Positions 47,337-56,100 of a stretch of 64,000 bases of DNA are shown one piece after another (position 1 is the first letter of the stretch; each line of letters begins with the position of its first letter). The notes beneath the pieces were generated by a model that worked only from the letters and a program-made list of their open reading frames with translations, was not told the DNA's origin and did not search any database. Source of the DNA: Prevotella melaninogenica (GTDB lineage: Bacteria; Bacteroidota; Bacteroidia; Bacteroidales; Bacteroidaceae); contig NZ_CP072360.1 in assembly GCF_018128065.1 (NCBI RefSeq), forward strand, positions 562,501-626,500. Reading direction: 5' to 3'. Position numbers and translations under genes: made by a program.

Positions 47337-47642
47337 ATGGATTTTAAGAAAATAGCATTATCATTTGTAGTAGCATTTAGCGTATGTTCACTCAGTGTTC
47401 AGGCACAGAGTCAATGCTCAAAGAAGTGTGATAAGGCTCCAAATGAGCAGGTAGAAAAGCAAGGAAAACAATGTGCAAAGGATGGCAAGACCTGTGATAA
47501 GCAGGCTGGTAATGTTTGTTGTAAGAAGCAGGGGAAGGCTTGTGAAAAGTCTGGTAAGGCTTGTGATAAGTCAAAGAAAGACTGCAAGAAGGCACAGGCA
47601 GGTAGCTGCTGCAAGAAGCAGGCTCAGCCAAAGAAGAAGTAA
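47337..47642 (+). CDS. Small secreted Cys/Lys-rich repeat protein
   Basis: 101 residues with a signal peptide (about 1-24, ...LSVQAQ). The mature 77 residues contain 11 cysteines and are rich in lysine, arranged in imperfect repeats such as KTCDKQ, KACEKSG, KACDKSK and KDCKKAQ, plus two CC pairs (NVCCKK, GSCCKK). No known fold is recognised. A metal-binding, metallothionein-like role outside the cytoplasm or a disulfide-linked structural role are both possible (inference). It has its own TACCTTTG promoter element (47259-47266) and a strong terminator. Confidence 0.82.
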   Translation: MDFKKIALSFVVAFSVCSLSVQAQSQCSKKCDKAPNEQVEKQGKQCAKDGKTCDKQAGNVCCKKQGKACEKSGKACDKSKKDCKKAQAGSCCKKQAQPKKK

Positions 47643-47663
47643 TAGTTTAGCTTTAAAAATAAG

Positions 47664-47692
47664 AAAGTCGTGTCGAAAGGCGCGACTTTTTT
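47664..47692 (+). terminator. Terminator of the Cys/Lys-rich protein gene
   Basis: An 11-bp stem starting AAAGTCG (47664) closes on a GAAA tetraloop (47675-47678) and is followed by TTTTTT. Confidence 0.9.
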
Positions 47693-47805
47693 GTTGGTAT
47701 CAGAACTTTATCGTACTTTTGTAGTAACAAAACTGCATGTAGTAAGATGCGATAAGTTATAACTTTGCTTTATTCTTATCGTGTTAGCAGATAACAATCA
47801 TAGCT

Positions 47806-48471
47806 ATGGGTGTAAAGATAGAACCTTCGTGGGAACAACAATTGCGTGATGAGTTTGGTAAACCTTATTTCCAACGGTTGACTGAACAAGTGAGACAAGA
47901 GTATGCACACTACGCTTGTTTTCCACCTGGTAGGCTGATTTTTAATGCTTTTAATCTCTGCCCTTTCGATAAGGTAAAGGTTGTGATTATAGGACAAGAT
48001 CCTTATCATGAGCCAGGACAGGCGATGGGGTTGAGTTTCTCTGTGCCTGAGGGTGTACAGCTTCCACCGTCATTGCAGAATATCTATAAGGAGATTGCTG
48101 CTGATTTGGGTACGCCTATTCATCAGTCTGGTGACCTTACAAGATGGGCAGAACAGGGAGTTCTTCTATTGAATGCTACACTTACCGTCCGCGCACATAT
48201 AGCTAATAGTCATCAGCCATTAGGGTGGGGAATCTTTACCGATGCTGCTATTAAGGCACTCAGCGATGGACGTGAGAATTTAGTCTTTATGCTTTGGGGC
48301 GGTTTTGCGCGTAGTAAGAAGGCACTGGTTGACCAGCAGCGACACTGTGTCATTGAGAGCGTACACCCTTCGCCACTCTCTGCTAACCGTGGGGGATGGT
48401 TTGGACAGCATCAGTTCTCACGTTGTAATGCCTACTTAACCTCTTGTGGGCTTCAGCCTATTGAGTGGTAG
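47806..48471 (+). CDS. ung: Uracil-DNA glycosylase
   Basis: 221 residues, family 1 UDG. The catalytic water-activating motif GQDPYH is at 63-68 (Asp65, Tyr67), LLLNATLTV holds the uracil-contacting Asn, NSHQPLGWGIFTDAAI follows, and the DNA-intercalating loop HPSPLSANRGGWFG is intact. It removes uracil from DNA in base-excision repair. A TACTTTTG promoter element lies at 47714-47721. A divergent paralogue follows 15 bp downstream in the same operon. Confidence 0.96.
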   Translation: MGVKIEPSWEQQLRDEFGKPYFQRLTEQVRQEYAHYACFPPGRLIFNAFNLCPFDKVKVVIIGQDPYHEPGQAMGLSFSVPEGVQLPPSLQNIYKEIAADLGTPIHQSGDLTRWAEQGVLLLNATLTVRAHIANSHQPLGWGIFTDAAIKALSDGRENLVFMLWGGFARSKKALVDQQRHCVIESVHPSPLSANRGGWFGQHQFSRCNAYLTSCGLQPIEW

Positions 48472-48486
48472 TTTTAATCAATAGCA

Positions 48487-49188
48487 ATGGAATGGATTTT
48501 AGAAGAATCGTGGCGTGAAAAGCTGAAGGATGAACTGGATAAACCCTATTACAGGGAATTGATGGAAAAGGTGCAAGAGGAGTATAAGAATGAGACTTGC
48601 TATCCGCCAAAAGATAAGATTTTCAATGCCCTAAATCTTTGCCCTTTTGATAAGGTAAAGGTTGTTATTATGGGGCAGGACCCTTATTTCCATTCAGGTC
48701 AGGCTATGGGGCTGAGCTTTTCCGTGCCTGAAGGCATACATCTTCCGCCTTCGTTGCAGACTCTATATAGGGCACTCGGGATTAGTCTTGATGCCTCTGA
48801 TAAGCCTTTGGGAGATCTTACGCGTTGGGTTGAGCAAGGAGTATTGTTGTTGAATACGACATTGACTGTGCGTAAGGATAAACCTAACAGCCATCGGAAA
48901 TACAAGTGGTGGCGTTTTACAGATGCTGTTATCAGGGCATTGGATGCTGAGCGTGAGCATATCGTCTTTATCTTATGGGGACGTATAGCACAGCGTAAGG
49001 AACGATTGGTTCACGTAGAAAATGACAGGCACATGGTATTGAAGGCGATACACCCTTCCCCTTTGGCTGTCCGCCGCAAAGGAGAATGGGATGGAAAAGA
49101 ACATTTCACGTGCTGCAACAAGTATTTAAATGAGCATGGAATTGCACCTATCGACTGGATGGTTGTGAGTGAACAAGTTGACGAGTGA
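48487..49188 (+). CDS. Divergent uracil-DNA glycosylase paralogue
   Basis: 233 residues, co-linear with the preceding UDG through the first 68 positions, so a tandem duplication. Asp65 and Tyr67 are kept, but the conserved His68 of GQDPYH is Phe (GQDPYFHSGQ). NSHRKYKWWRFTDAVI replaces the usual GW-containing segment. The intercalating loop is HPSPLAVRRKGEWDGKEHF instead of HPSPLS..RG-GG. The uracil-pocket Asn (LLLNTTLTV) remains. It could have weaker activity, altered substrate range or another partner. Not truncated, so it appears to be kept under selection (inference). Confidence 0.88.
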   Translation: MEWILEESWREKLKDELDKPYYRELMEKVQEEYKNETCYPPKDKIFNALNLCPFDKVKVVIMGQDPYFHSGQAMGLSFSVPEGIHLPPSLQTLYRALGISLDASDKPLGDLTRWVEQGVLLLNTTLTVRKDKPNSHRKYKWWRFTDAVIRALDAEREHIVFILWGRIAQRKERLVHVENDRHMVLKAIHPSPLAVRRKGEWDGKEHFTCCNKYLNEHGIAPIDWMVVSEQVDE

Positions 49189-49309
49189 ATAAGTTTATGA
49201 GTTTTCGAGTTGTTTGCTTTAAAGAGTATAAGGCGTATTTGTCTTGTAAGGCTTATAGGACTAAGATAGTTTGTTTACCTAATTAAAGCCTTAAAATAAG
49301 GTTAGAAGG

Positions 49310-49397
49310 GAATTATCTTCGTGAAGAAAAATATTTATTTTCATGAAAGAAATATTTATTTTCACGAGAAAAAAGATTTTTCTTCATGAAAATAATT
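49310..49397. repeat. 22-bp-period palindrome array, family 1 (copy 4)
   Basis: TTCGTGAA at 49318, TTCATGAA at 49340, an altered TTCACGAG at 49361 and TTCATGAA at 49383, spaced 22, 21 and 22 bp. Lies in the 296-bp gap between the second UDG gene and the DUF3109 gene. Confidence 0.88.
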
Positions 49398-49484
49398 TGG
49401 AGAAAGGCTCTGAGTTAATGAATAAAGGCAGTTGATAGTACTGCAAATGACTGTTGAAAATGAAATAATTTAGCGTTAAGAAAG

Positions 49485-50075
49485 ATGGGTAATACTTATG
49501 ATCATATTTTCATGGTTGGAGATGTGCTTGTCTCACCAGATATAATTAATGTAAAGTTTTGCTGCGACCTTGATAAGTGTCATGGTCAATGCTGTATTGA
49601 GGGAGATGCTGGTGCACCCGTGACATTGGACGAGACGATGGAGATAGAGAATGTTCTCGATACTGTTTGGGGTGATTTGTCGGCCTCTGGACAAGCCGTT
49701 ATCGACAAGCAGGGCGTTGCTTATACCGATGAAGAAGGTGAATTGGTGACGAGTATCGTTGGCGGTAAGGACTGTGTCTTCACTTGTTATGAGAACGGAT
49801 GTTGTCTTTGTGCATTGGAACGTTCCTATCGCAATGGTAAGACTGGTTTTGTAAAGCCTATCTCGTGTTCGTTGTATCCAATTCGTGTGAAAGACTTTGG
49901 GAATGGCACTTGTGGTATCAATTATCATCGCTGGCGCATCTGTGCTGATGCACGAAAAAAAGGAGAAGAACTAAATTTTCCCCTTTATAAGTTTTTGAAG
50001 GAACCCCTTACGCGTAGATTTGGTAAGGAGTGGTATGATGAGTTGTGCGAAGTAGCTGACCAGTTGTTGGGGTGA
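49485..50075 (+). CDS. DUF3109 family cysteine-rich protein
   Basis: 196 residues. The N-terminal CCDLDKCHGQCCIEGDAGAP block, CVFTCYENGCCLCALE and the SCSLYPIRV segment form the cysteine pattern of DUF3109, related to YkgJ-type zinc or iron-cluster proteins. It is widespread in Bacteroidota and has no established function. Single gene, followed by a 9-bp tandem array. Confidence 0.88.
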   Translation: MGNTYDHIFMVGDVLVSPDIINVKFCCDLDKCHGQCCIEGDAGAPVTLDETMEIENVLDTVWGDLSASGQAVIDKQGVAYTDEEGELVTSIVGGKDCVFTCYENGCCLCALERSYRNGKTGFVKPISCSLYPIRVKDFGNGTCGINYHRWRICADARKKGEELNFPLYKFLKEPLTRRFGKEWYDELCEVADQLLG

Positions 50076-50125
50076 TTAGGCTATTAGGCCAATTAGCCTA
50101 ATAAGGCTAATAAGCCTAATAGTCT
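50072..50125. repeat. 9-bp tandem array after the DUF3109 gene
   Basis: Units of the type ATTAGGCT, ATTAGGCCA, ATTAGCCTA, ATAAGGCTA, ATAAGCCTA run across the spacer between two convergent genes. Same family as 27903-27955. Confidence 0.75.
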
Positions 50126-50127
50126 CG

Positions 50128-51012
50128 TTAGCTTTTCCTAAACTTCGAGGGACTCATACCCACATGTTCCTTAAAGTATTTACCCATAAAGCTCTGATTA
50201 GCGAAGTTTAGTTCGTCAGCAATCTGTTTGATACTCATCGTACTATTTCTTAGCATGACACGCAACTCACGTGTAACGTAGGAGTCAATCCAGTCGCTTG
50301 GTGTACGTCTGCTGACTGTACGCACTGTCTCAGAGAGATATTTTGATGTGATACACAGTTGTTGTGCATACCAACTAACACGTCGTTCCGTTCGATAGTT
50401 CTTCTCCACAGTTTGTATGAAGTCGCGGAAGATGACCTCAGCACGTGTCTGTGCTTCATCTCCTACTTGTTGGAAGCGATAGATGATATTACTCATATCG
50501 ATGATTAGTGCCTTTAACATCGTCATCACCAACTCACGACGGAAGCGGTGCCCAATATCAATAATCTTCTCTTTGATATGTTCTATATCTTTTTCTAAGG
50601 CCTTAGCCTGATTGTCATCAAGATGGAAGACTGGATGTGTACGAGCAAAAAGGAAGAGAGCAGAAAGCTCGTGAACTCCGCTTACGATGTTCTGAAAGAA
50701 ATCATACGACATGATGAGCGCAATACCTTTGCAGTCACGTGAAAGCATATAATCGGCAACAACTTGTTCTTCGCTGATGATAATGACATCCCCTGCACTT
50801 ACCTCGTGCATCTTTGTGTCAACGGTATATTGTGCATTGCCGCTGGTACAGAGCGCAAGGAAGAGCGACTTCATGCGAGAAGGGCTGTTTGGAAGTGGTA
50901 CTTTCGTGATATCCTCGAAGAGAATAAGGTCGTTGTCTATGTATTTTCCTTCAGGATATACGACCTTTGCTTGGGCTACATTAACTTCAAGGAGTCTTAT
51001 CTTTTTGTTCAT
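50128..51012 (-). CDS. AraC-family transcriptional regulator
   Basis: 294 residues from the ATG at 51012. The further upstream TTG lies inside the TATATTTG promoter element (51034-51041), so it cannot be the start. The N-terminal cupin-like sensor domain contains VSAGDVIIISEEQVVADYML. The C-terminal double HTH contains VSWYAQQLCITSKYLSETVRTVSRRTPSDWI and MSIKQIADELNFANQSFMGKYFKEHVGMSPSKFR. Acts as a ligand-responsive activator; no target is evident. Confidence 0.9.
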   Translation of the reverse strand: MNKKIRLLEVNVAQAKVVYPEGKYIDNDLILFEDITKVPLPNSPSRMKSLFLALCTSGNAQYTVDTKMHEVSAGDVIIISEEQVVADYMLSRDCKGIALIMSYDFFQNIVSGVHELSALFLFARTHPVFHLDDNQAKALEKDIEHIKEKIIDIGHRFRRELVMTMLKALIIDMSNIIYRFQQVGDEAQTRAEVIFRDFIQTVEKNYRTERRVSWYAQQLCITSKYLSETVRTVSRRTPSDWIDSYVTRELRVMLRNSTMSIKQIADELNFANQSFMGKYFKEHVGMSPSKFRKS

Positions 51013-51033
51013 TTTCCAGTTGTTTTGAAGTTG

Positions 51034-51041
51034 CAAATATA
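51034..51041 (-). promoter_or_regulatory. Promoter -7 element of the AraC-type gene
   Basis: Minus-strand TATATTTG, leaving a leader of about 15-20 nt before the ATG at 51012. Confidence 0.65.
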
Positions 51042-51142
51042 CTCATTTATTTCTTTTTTCGAAAAGCTTATGTGTGAAAAAGGACAATTTTAGTGGGGGT
51101 ATATATGATAATAGGCCGTAATAGATGATAATTAGAGTAAAA

Positions 51143-51179
51143 CAAAAACTCCCTTTCTTTCAAAAAGAGAAAGGGAGTT
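51143..51179 (-). terminator. Terminator of gyrB
   Basis: AACTCCCTTTCT (51147-51158) pairs with AGAAAGGGAGTT (51168-51179). On the minus strand the stem is followed by TTTGTTTTA, consistent with the end of gyrB. Confidence 0.85.
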
Positions 51180-51228
51180 AACTTTATTTTATCAGCTTTA
51201 TAAACTGTTTTAATTAGCTTCAATTAGC

Positions 51229-53202
51229 TTATGCATCAATGTTAGCGTAGGTTGCATTCTTCTCGATGAACTCACGGCGAGGCTCAACATCGTCGCCCAT
51301 CAGCATAGAGAAAATCTCATCAGCATCAGCAGCATTCTCGATAGTTACCTGTTTCAAGAGTCGTGTCTTAGGATCCATAGTCGTTTCCCAAAGCTGCTCT
51401 GGGTTCATCTCACCAAGACCTTTGTAACGCTGTGTATGGATAGCCTTAGCATCTTCGATACCATTTGCATACTTGTCGATAAAAGCTTGGCGCTGCTGCT
51501 CAGTGTAACAGTACTCGCTAATCTTCTTGTAAGTACACTTGTAGAGTGGAGGTGTAGCGATATATAGATGTCCCTGCTCGATAACCTTCGGCATGTAACG
51601 ATAGAAGAGTGTCATAATCAGTGTGTCGATGTGAGAACCATCAACATCGGCATCGGTCATGATGATAATCTTGTCATAACGAAGTTTATCCGTGTTTGCC
51701 TCAAAGTCGCCTTCATCTTCCACACCGAAGCGTACACCGATAGACTGAATGATATTCATAACAGACTCTGCCTCGAATACACGATGGCGTTGTACCTTCT
51801 CTACGTTCAGAATCTTACCACGGAGAGGAAGAATAGCCTGTGTATAACGGTCACGTCCCTGCTTAGCTGAACCACCCGCTGAATCACCCTCGACGAGGAA
51901 GATTTCGCAGTCCTTAGGGTCCTTGTTAGAACAGTCAGCCAGCTTGCCGGGCAAACCACCGCCACTCATCACGTTCTTACGCTGTACGCTTTCACGTGCC
52001 TTACGAGCTGCAACACGAGCTGTAGCAGCAAGAATAACCTTGTTACAGATCATCTTGGCCTCGTTAGGATGTTCCTCGAGATAATCTGTCAGCGCCTCAC
52101 CAACAGCCTGCTGTACGGCACCAGAAACCTCGCTGTTACCCAATTTCGTCTTTGTCTGACCCTCAAACTGTGGCTCTGCTACCTTGATTGAGATGACAGC
52201 TGTCAAGCCTTCGCGGAAGTCTTCACCAGCAATCTCAATCTTAGCTTTCTCCAACTGCTTAGAGATCTGTGGGTCATTGTCAGCGTATGTCTTCAATGTA
52301 CGAGTCAATGCAGCACGGAATCCTTGCAAGTGAGTACCACCCTCGATAGTGTTGATATTGTTAACGTATGAGTGGATGTTCTCTGTATAATCAGTGTTGT
52401 ACATCACAGCCACTTCGATAGGAATATTCTGTTTCTCAGTCTTGAGGTAGATAACATCATCGAAGAGATGCTGACGATGGCGGTCAACGTAACGAACGAA
52501 CTCCTTCAAACCATCCTTAGCGTGGAAAACCTCAGTATGTGTCTTACCTGTTTCAGGGTCTGGGCGAAGGTCAGAAAGCGTAATCTTAATACCAGCATTC
52601 AGATAAGCCAACTCGCGCATACGACGTGCTACGATTGCCCATTGGAAAACTGTTGTAGTAAAGATCTCTGGGTCTGGCCAGAATTGCTGACGTGTACCAG
52701 TTTTATCTGTCTCACCAACAACCTTTACAGGGTAGAGAGGTTTACCCTTCTCATATTCCTGCTGGTAGATTTTACCATTACGGAACACCTGTGACTTCAT
52801 GTGTGATGAAAGTGCATTTACACAACTTACACCCACACCGTGCAGACCACCGCTGACTTTATACGAACCCTTGTCGAACTTACCACCAGCGTGGAGAACG
52901 GTCATAACAACCTCAAGGGCACTCTTGTGGAGCTTCTCGTGCATGTCAACAGGGATACCACGACCATCATCCTCAACGGTGATGGAGTTGTCCTCGTTGA
53001 TTGTAACTTCAATGTTCTGACAGTAGCCAGCCATTGCTTCGTCGATAGAGTTGTCGACGGTCTCGTTAATCAAGTGGTGAAGTCCCTTTTCACTGATGTC
53101 ACCAATGTACATAGCAGGACGCTTACGTACTGCCTCCAAGCCTTCTAAGACCTGAATGTTACTGGCGGAGTAATTATTCTCGTTTTCTGGATTTTCTGCC
53201 AT
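51229..53202 (-). CDS. gyrB: DNA gyrase subunit B
   Basis: 657 residues, full length. The GHKL ATPase (about 1-220) has NETVDNSIDEA, VEDDGRGIPV and SGGLHGVGVSCVNALS. The transducer domain follows, then the TOPRIM domain with VEGDSAGGSAKQGRDR and MTDADVDGSHI, and a C-terminal QRYKGLGEMNPEQLWETTM. It supplies ATPase and part of the cleavage site for negative supercoiling together with GyrA. Transcribed from a TATCTTTG promoter element at 53229-53236. Confidence 0.97.
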   Translation of the reverse strand: MAENPENENNYSASNIQVLEGLEAVRKRPAMYIGDISEKGLHHLINETVDNSIDEAMAGYCQNIEVTINEDNSITVEDDGRGIPVDMHEKLHKSALEVVMTVLHAGGKFDKGSYKVSGGLHGVGVSCVNALSSHMKSQVFRNGKIYQQEYEKGKPLYPVKVVGETDKTGTRQQFWPDPEIFTTTVFQWAIVARRMRELAYLNAGIKITLSDLRPDPETGKTHTEVFHAKDGLKEFVRYVDRHRQHLFDDVIYLKTEKQNIPIEVAVMYNTDYTENIHSYVNNINTIEGGTHLQGFRAALTRTLKTYADNDPQISKQLEKAKIEIAGEDFREGLTAVISIKVAEPQFEGQTKTKLGNSEVSGAVQQAVGEALTDYLEEHPNEAKMICNKVILAATARVAARKARESVQRKNVMSGGGLPGKLADCSNKDPKDCEIFLVEGDSAGGSAKQGRDRYTQAILPLRGKILNVEKVQRHRVFEAESVMNIIQSIGVRFGVEDEGDFEANTDKLRYDKIIIMTDADVDGSHIDTLIMTLFYRYMPKVIEQGHLYIATPPLYKCTYKKISEYCYTEQQRQAFIDKYANGIEDAKAIHTQRYKGLGEMNPEQLWETTMDPKTRLLKQVTIENAADADEIFSMLMGDDVEPRREFIEKNATYANIDA

Positions 53203-53228
53203 TTTCTTTCGATTGTTCTTATAGTATG

Positions 53229-53236
53229 CAAAGATA
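53229..53236 (-). promoter_or_regulatory. Promoter -7 element of gyrB
   Basis: Minus-strand TATCTTTG, about 27 bp before the ATG at 53202. The rest of 53237-53480 shows no gene. Confidence 0.68.
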
Positions 53237-53469
53237 CACTTTTTCCTTTATATGAGGAAATAAAAACCTGCAAAAAACGCAAAAGAAAGCATATCAAATT
53301 GTTGTTTTATGCAGATATGTTTCTTATTCTTTTCTTCTCAGAATTAGCTTACTATGATTCGTATGAAGTAGGAGTGTTTGTTCGCTTTTCCTAAAGTACG
53401 TAGCGTTTGTTAGCTTTCGTATAAATGTCGTTATGTATAGTGGAATCTTAATTTTAGTCGGGAGTGGTT

Positions 53470-53506
53470 AAAACAGAAAAAGCCATAACCCTCTCGGATT
53501 ATAGCT
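53470..53506 (-). terminator. Terminator of rpsT
   Basis: On the minus strand an 11-bp stem (two G-U pairs) between AGCTATAATCC and GGGTTATGGCT closes on a 4-nt loop and is followed by TTTTTCTGTTTT. Confidence 0.82.
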
Positions 53507-53542
53507 CTGTTATTCTTTTCAGCTATGACTGAAAGTATTCTT

Positions 53543-53797
53543 TTATCCCAAAGCCGCTATGTGCTTGCAGAGAGCAGACTTCAAGTTAGCTGCCTTGTTC
53601 TGGTGGATAACGTTGGTCTTAGCCAACTTGTCCAACATCTTCTGTACAACAGGATAGAGCTTAACAGCCTCTTCCTTATCCGTCATGCTACGCAACTTGC
53701 GAACAGCGTTACGCATAGTCTTAGCATAATATCTGTTGTGCAAGGTTCTAACCTTGTCCTGACGGATTCTCTTCAATGATGATTTGTGATTTGCCAT
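53543..53797 (-). CDS. rpsT: 30S ribosomal protein S20
   Basis: 84 residues, basic and helical: [20 protein letters not shown], then [31 protein letters not shown]. These are family signatures. It binds 16S rRNA. The gene lies just downstream of tRNA-Glu on the same strand and has its own terminator. Confidence 0.96.
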   Translation of the reverse strand: MANHKSSLKRIRQDKVRTLHNRYYAKTMRNAVRKLRSMTDKEEAVKLYPVVQKMLDKLAKTNVIHQNKAANLKSALCKHIAALG

Positions 53798-53824
53798 CTT
53801 TGTTTCTTCTTTTATTTTTATTAG

Positions 53825-53896
53825 TAGTCCCTAGCAGAGTCGAACTGCTCTTTAGAGAATGAAAATCTCTCGTCCTAACCGATAGACGAAGGGACC
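53825..53896 (-). tRNA. tRNA-Glu (TTC)
   Basis: The minus strand folds as a 72-nt cloverleaf: acceptor GGTCCCT/AGGGACT, D-arm TCGTCTATCGGTTAGGACGA, anticodon stem AGAGA/TCTCT with loop TTTTCAT (anticodon TTC), T-arm GCAG-TTCGACT-CTGC. No CCA is encoded. Confidence 0.95.
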
Positions 53897-54007
53897 ATAG
53901 TTAGTTTTGCGGGTGCAAAGGTAGCCTATTTATTTTAATCAGCCAAACTTTTTGCTAATAAATTTCTGTAAGAGGCTGTATTTTTGTATTTTTGCATTGG
54001 TTTTTAT

Positions 54008-54733
54008 ATGATTTTAAAGTCAAAAGCAATTGTATTGCGTTCTCTGAAGTTTGGTGACTCATCGCTAATAATTGATATGTTTACCGAATTGGAGGGTCGT
54101 ATTTCTTTTATAACGCGCATTCCTAAGACGGCGAAAGGGAAGATCAAGAAGCAGTATTTTCAACCACTGACCTTGCTCGACCTTGAATTCGACTATCGTC
54201 CGCAAACTTCTTTGCAGCGTATAAAGGATGTACGTATCCTTCGTCCTTATGGCTCTATACCATTCGAACCAGTGAAATCGGCTATCCTTCTCTTCCTTTC
54301 TGAGTTCCTTTATTATGTTACGCGTGGTGAGCAACAGAATGTTCACCTATATAATTATGTAAGCGCAAGTATGGAATGGTTGGACGAGGCTGAGCGTGGC
54401 TATGCCAACTTTCATCTTGTCTTTATGATGCGCCTAAGTCGTTTCATTGGTTTCTTCCCTAATCTTGATGCTTATCAGGAGGGTGCTTGCTTTGATCTTC
54501 GCAATGCAACCTTTACTGAGCGTGTGCCCCTTCATTCTGATTATTTGTTACCAACAGATGCTGCGGGGATAAACACACTTATTCGTATGGACTATGAAAA
54601 TATGCATCTCTTCCGTCTTTCTCGCAACGATCGTAACCGAATCTCTGATATCGTATTGCATTACTATCGCATTCATGTACCTGATATGCCTGAATTGAAG
54701 AGTTTTCATGTGCTGCGTGAGTTGTTTAGTTAA
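54008..54733 (+). CDS. recO: DNA repair protein RecO
   Basis: 241 residues from the ATG at 54008 (MILKSKAIVLRSLKFGDSSLI), the normal RecO start; the upstream TTG overlaps two tandem TATTTTTG promoter elements (53979-53994). The OB-fold N-terminus (DMFTELEGRISFITRIPK) is followed by the helical domain (LHVFMMRLSRFIGFFPNLD region). RecO loads RecA onto SSB-coated gaps together with RecR. Confidence 0.94.
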   Translation: MILKSKAIVLRSLKFGDSSLIIDMFTELEGRISFITRIPKTAKGKIKKQYFQPLTLLDLEFDYRPQTSLQRIKDVRILRPYGSIPFEPVKSAILLFLSEFLYYVTRGEQQNVHLYNYVSASMEWLDEAERGYANFHLVFMMRLSRFIGFFPNLDAYQEGACFDLRNATFTERVPLHSDYLLPTDAAGINTLIRMDYENMHLFRLSRNDRNRISDIVLHYYRIHVPDMPELKSFHVLRELFS

Positions 54734-54866
54734 GGTGCTTTAAGGTGTGTGGTGGAAATTTATTGTGATAATAACCTGCGATTAGTATTTTGTTGCATGT
54801 TTTTTTAGTACTTTTGTAGACTTGGAGCATTGTGTTTCCGACTTTATCAATATATAATATATTTTT

Positions 54867-55913
54867 ATGAAGTTAACAGAACAGCGTAGTAGTATGCTTC
54901 ATGGTGTACTGCTGATTACTTTGTTTGCTTGTGCAGCATTCTATATCGGTGATATGGGATGGGTGAAAGCACTTTCGTTGAGTCCGATGGTCGTTGGTAT
55001 CATCTTGGGTATGCTTTATGCCAATAGCCTTCGCAATAATCTTCCTGAAACGTGGGTGCCGGGTATTGCCTTTTGTGCGAAACGTGTGTTGCGCTTTGGT
55101 ATTATCCTTTATGGCTTTCGTCTGACCTTTCAAGACGTGGTGGCTGTGGGTTTCCCTGCAATAGTTGTGGATGCAATTATCGTATGCGGAACGATACTAT
55201 TAGGTGTTTTGGTGGGGAGACTCTTGAAGATGGATCGTAGCATAGCACTTTTGACGGCTTGTGGAAGTGGTATCTGTGGAGCTGCAGCGGTGTTAGGTGT
55301 CGACGGAGCTATTCGTCCGAAGCCTTATAAGACTGCCGTGGCTGTGGCAACAGTGGTAATCTTTGGCACACTATCAATGTTCCTTTATCCTATTCTTTAT
55401 CGGGCTGGAGTCTTTGACTTGAGACCAGACGCTATGGGAATCTATGCGGGTTCAACGATTCACGAGGTGGCTCATGTTGTCGGTGCAGGTAATGCAATGG
55501 GGGCGGCAGTTAGCAATTCTGCGATTATCGTTAAGATGATTCGTGTAATGATGTTAGTACCAGTCTTATTGGTTATCGCTTTCTTTGTGGCAAAGGATGT
55601 TGCTGGACGAGAGCAAGAAGCAGGTAAAAGTAGTAAAATAAACATTCCTTGGTTTGCTATTCTCTTCCTTCTTGTCATCGGTTTCAACTCCTTGAACTTA
55701 CTTCCAAAGGATTTTGTAGACATTATCAATACCTTTGATACTTTCCTTCTAACAATGGCAATGTCAGCCTTAGGTGCAGAGACGAGTATAGATAAGTTTA
55801 AGAAAGCAGGTTTTAAGCCTTTCCTTTTGGCTGCAATCCTATGGTGCTGGCTAATTGCTGGAGGTTATTGTCTGGCAAAGTATTTGGTGCCTATGCTGGG
55901 TGTTGGGTGTTAA
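54867..55913 (+). CDS. YeiH/UPF0324 family membrane protein (putative sulfate exporter family)
   Basis: 348 residues, about ten transmembrane helices. Family landmarks: SPMVVGIILGMLYAN, FCAKRVLRFGIILYGFRLTFQDV, LTACGSGICGAAAVLGVDGAI, YAGSTIHEVAHVVGAG and AMSALGAETSIDKFKKAG. Proteins of this family are called YeiH or putative sulfate exporters; the substrate is not established. The final residues and stop (MLGVGC) are encoded by the first unit of a 21-bp repeat that continues downstream. A TACTTTTG promoter element lies at 54809-54816. Confidence 0.9.
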   Translation: MKLTEQRSSMLHGVLLITLFACAAFYIGDMGWVKALSLSPMVVGIILGMLYANSLRNNLPETWVPGIAFCAKRVLRFGIILYGFRLTFQDVVAVGFPAIVVDAIIVCGTILLGVLVGRLLKMDRSIALLTACGSGICGAAAVLGVDGAIRPKPYKTAVAVATVVIFGTLSMFLYPILYRAGVFDLRPDAMGIYAGSTIHEVAHVVGAGNAMGAAVSNSAIIVKMIRVMMLVPVLLVIAFFVAKDVAGREQEAGKSSKINIPWFAILFLLVIGFNSLNLLPKDFVDIINTFDTFLLTMAMSALGAETSIDKFKKAGFKPFLLAAILWCWLIAGGYCLAKYLVPMLGVGC

Positions 55914-56100
55914 ATGCTGGGTGTTAGGTGTTGAATTTTGGTGTTGATGATGTGTAAATGCTTATTTGCGTGTTGCGTGTTGAATGTTAGGCGTTGATGA
56001 AGTGCGCATCTGAGGGAACATGTTTTTTATTTGAGTGTTGGGTGTTGAATGTTAGGTGTTGATGAAGTGCGCATTCGAGAGAACATGTTTGTCTTAGGTG
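55894..56100 (+). repeat. Degenerate GTTGGGTGTT repeats overlapping the YeiH stop
   Basis: TGCTGGGTGTTGGGTGTTAA begins at 55894 and a close copy at 55915 (21-bp step). After that come two longer direct repeats, GTTGAATGTTAGGCGTTGAT.. and GTTGAATGTTAGGTGTTGAT.., each followed by GAAGTGCGCATNNGAG and GAACATGTTT, roughly 65-70 bp apart. Fills the gap between the YeiH gene and the 56198 gene. Confidence 0.75.
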
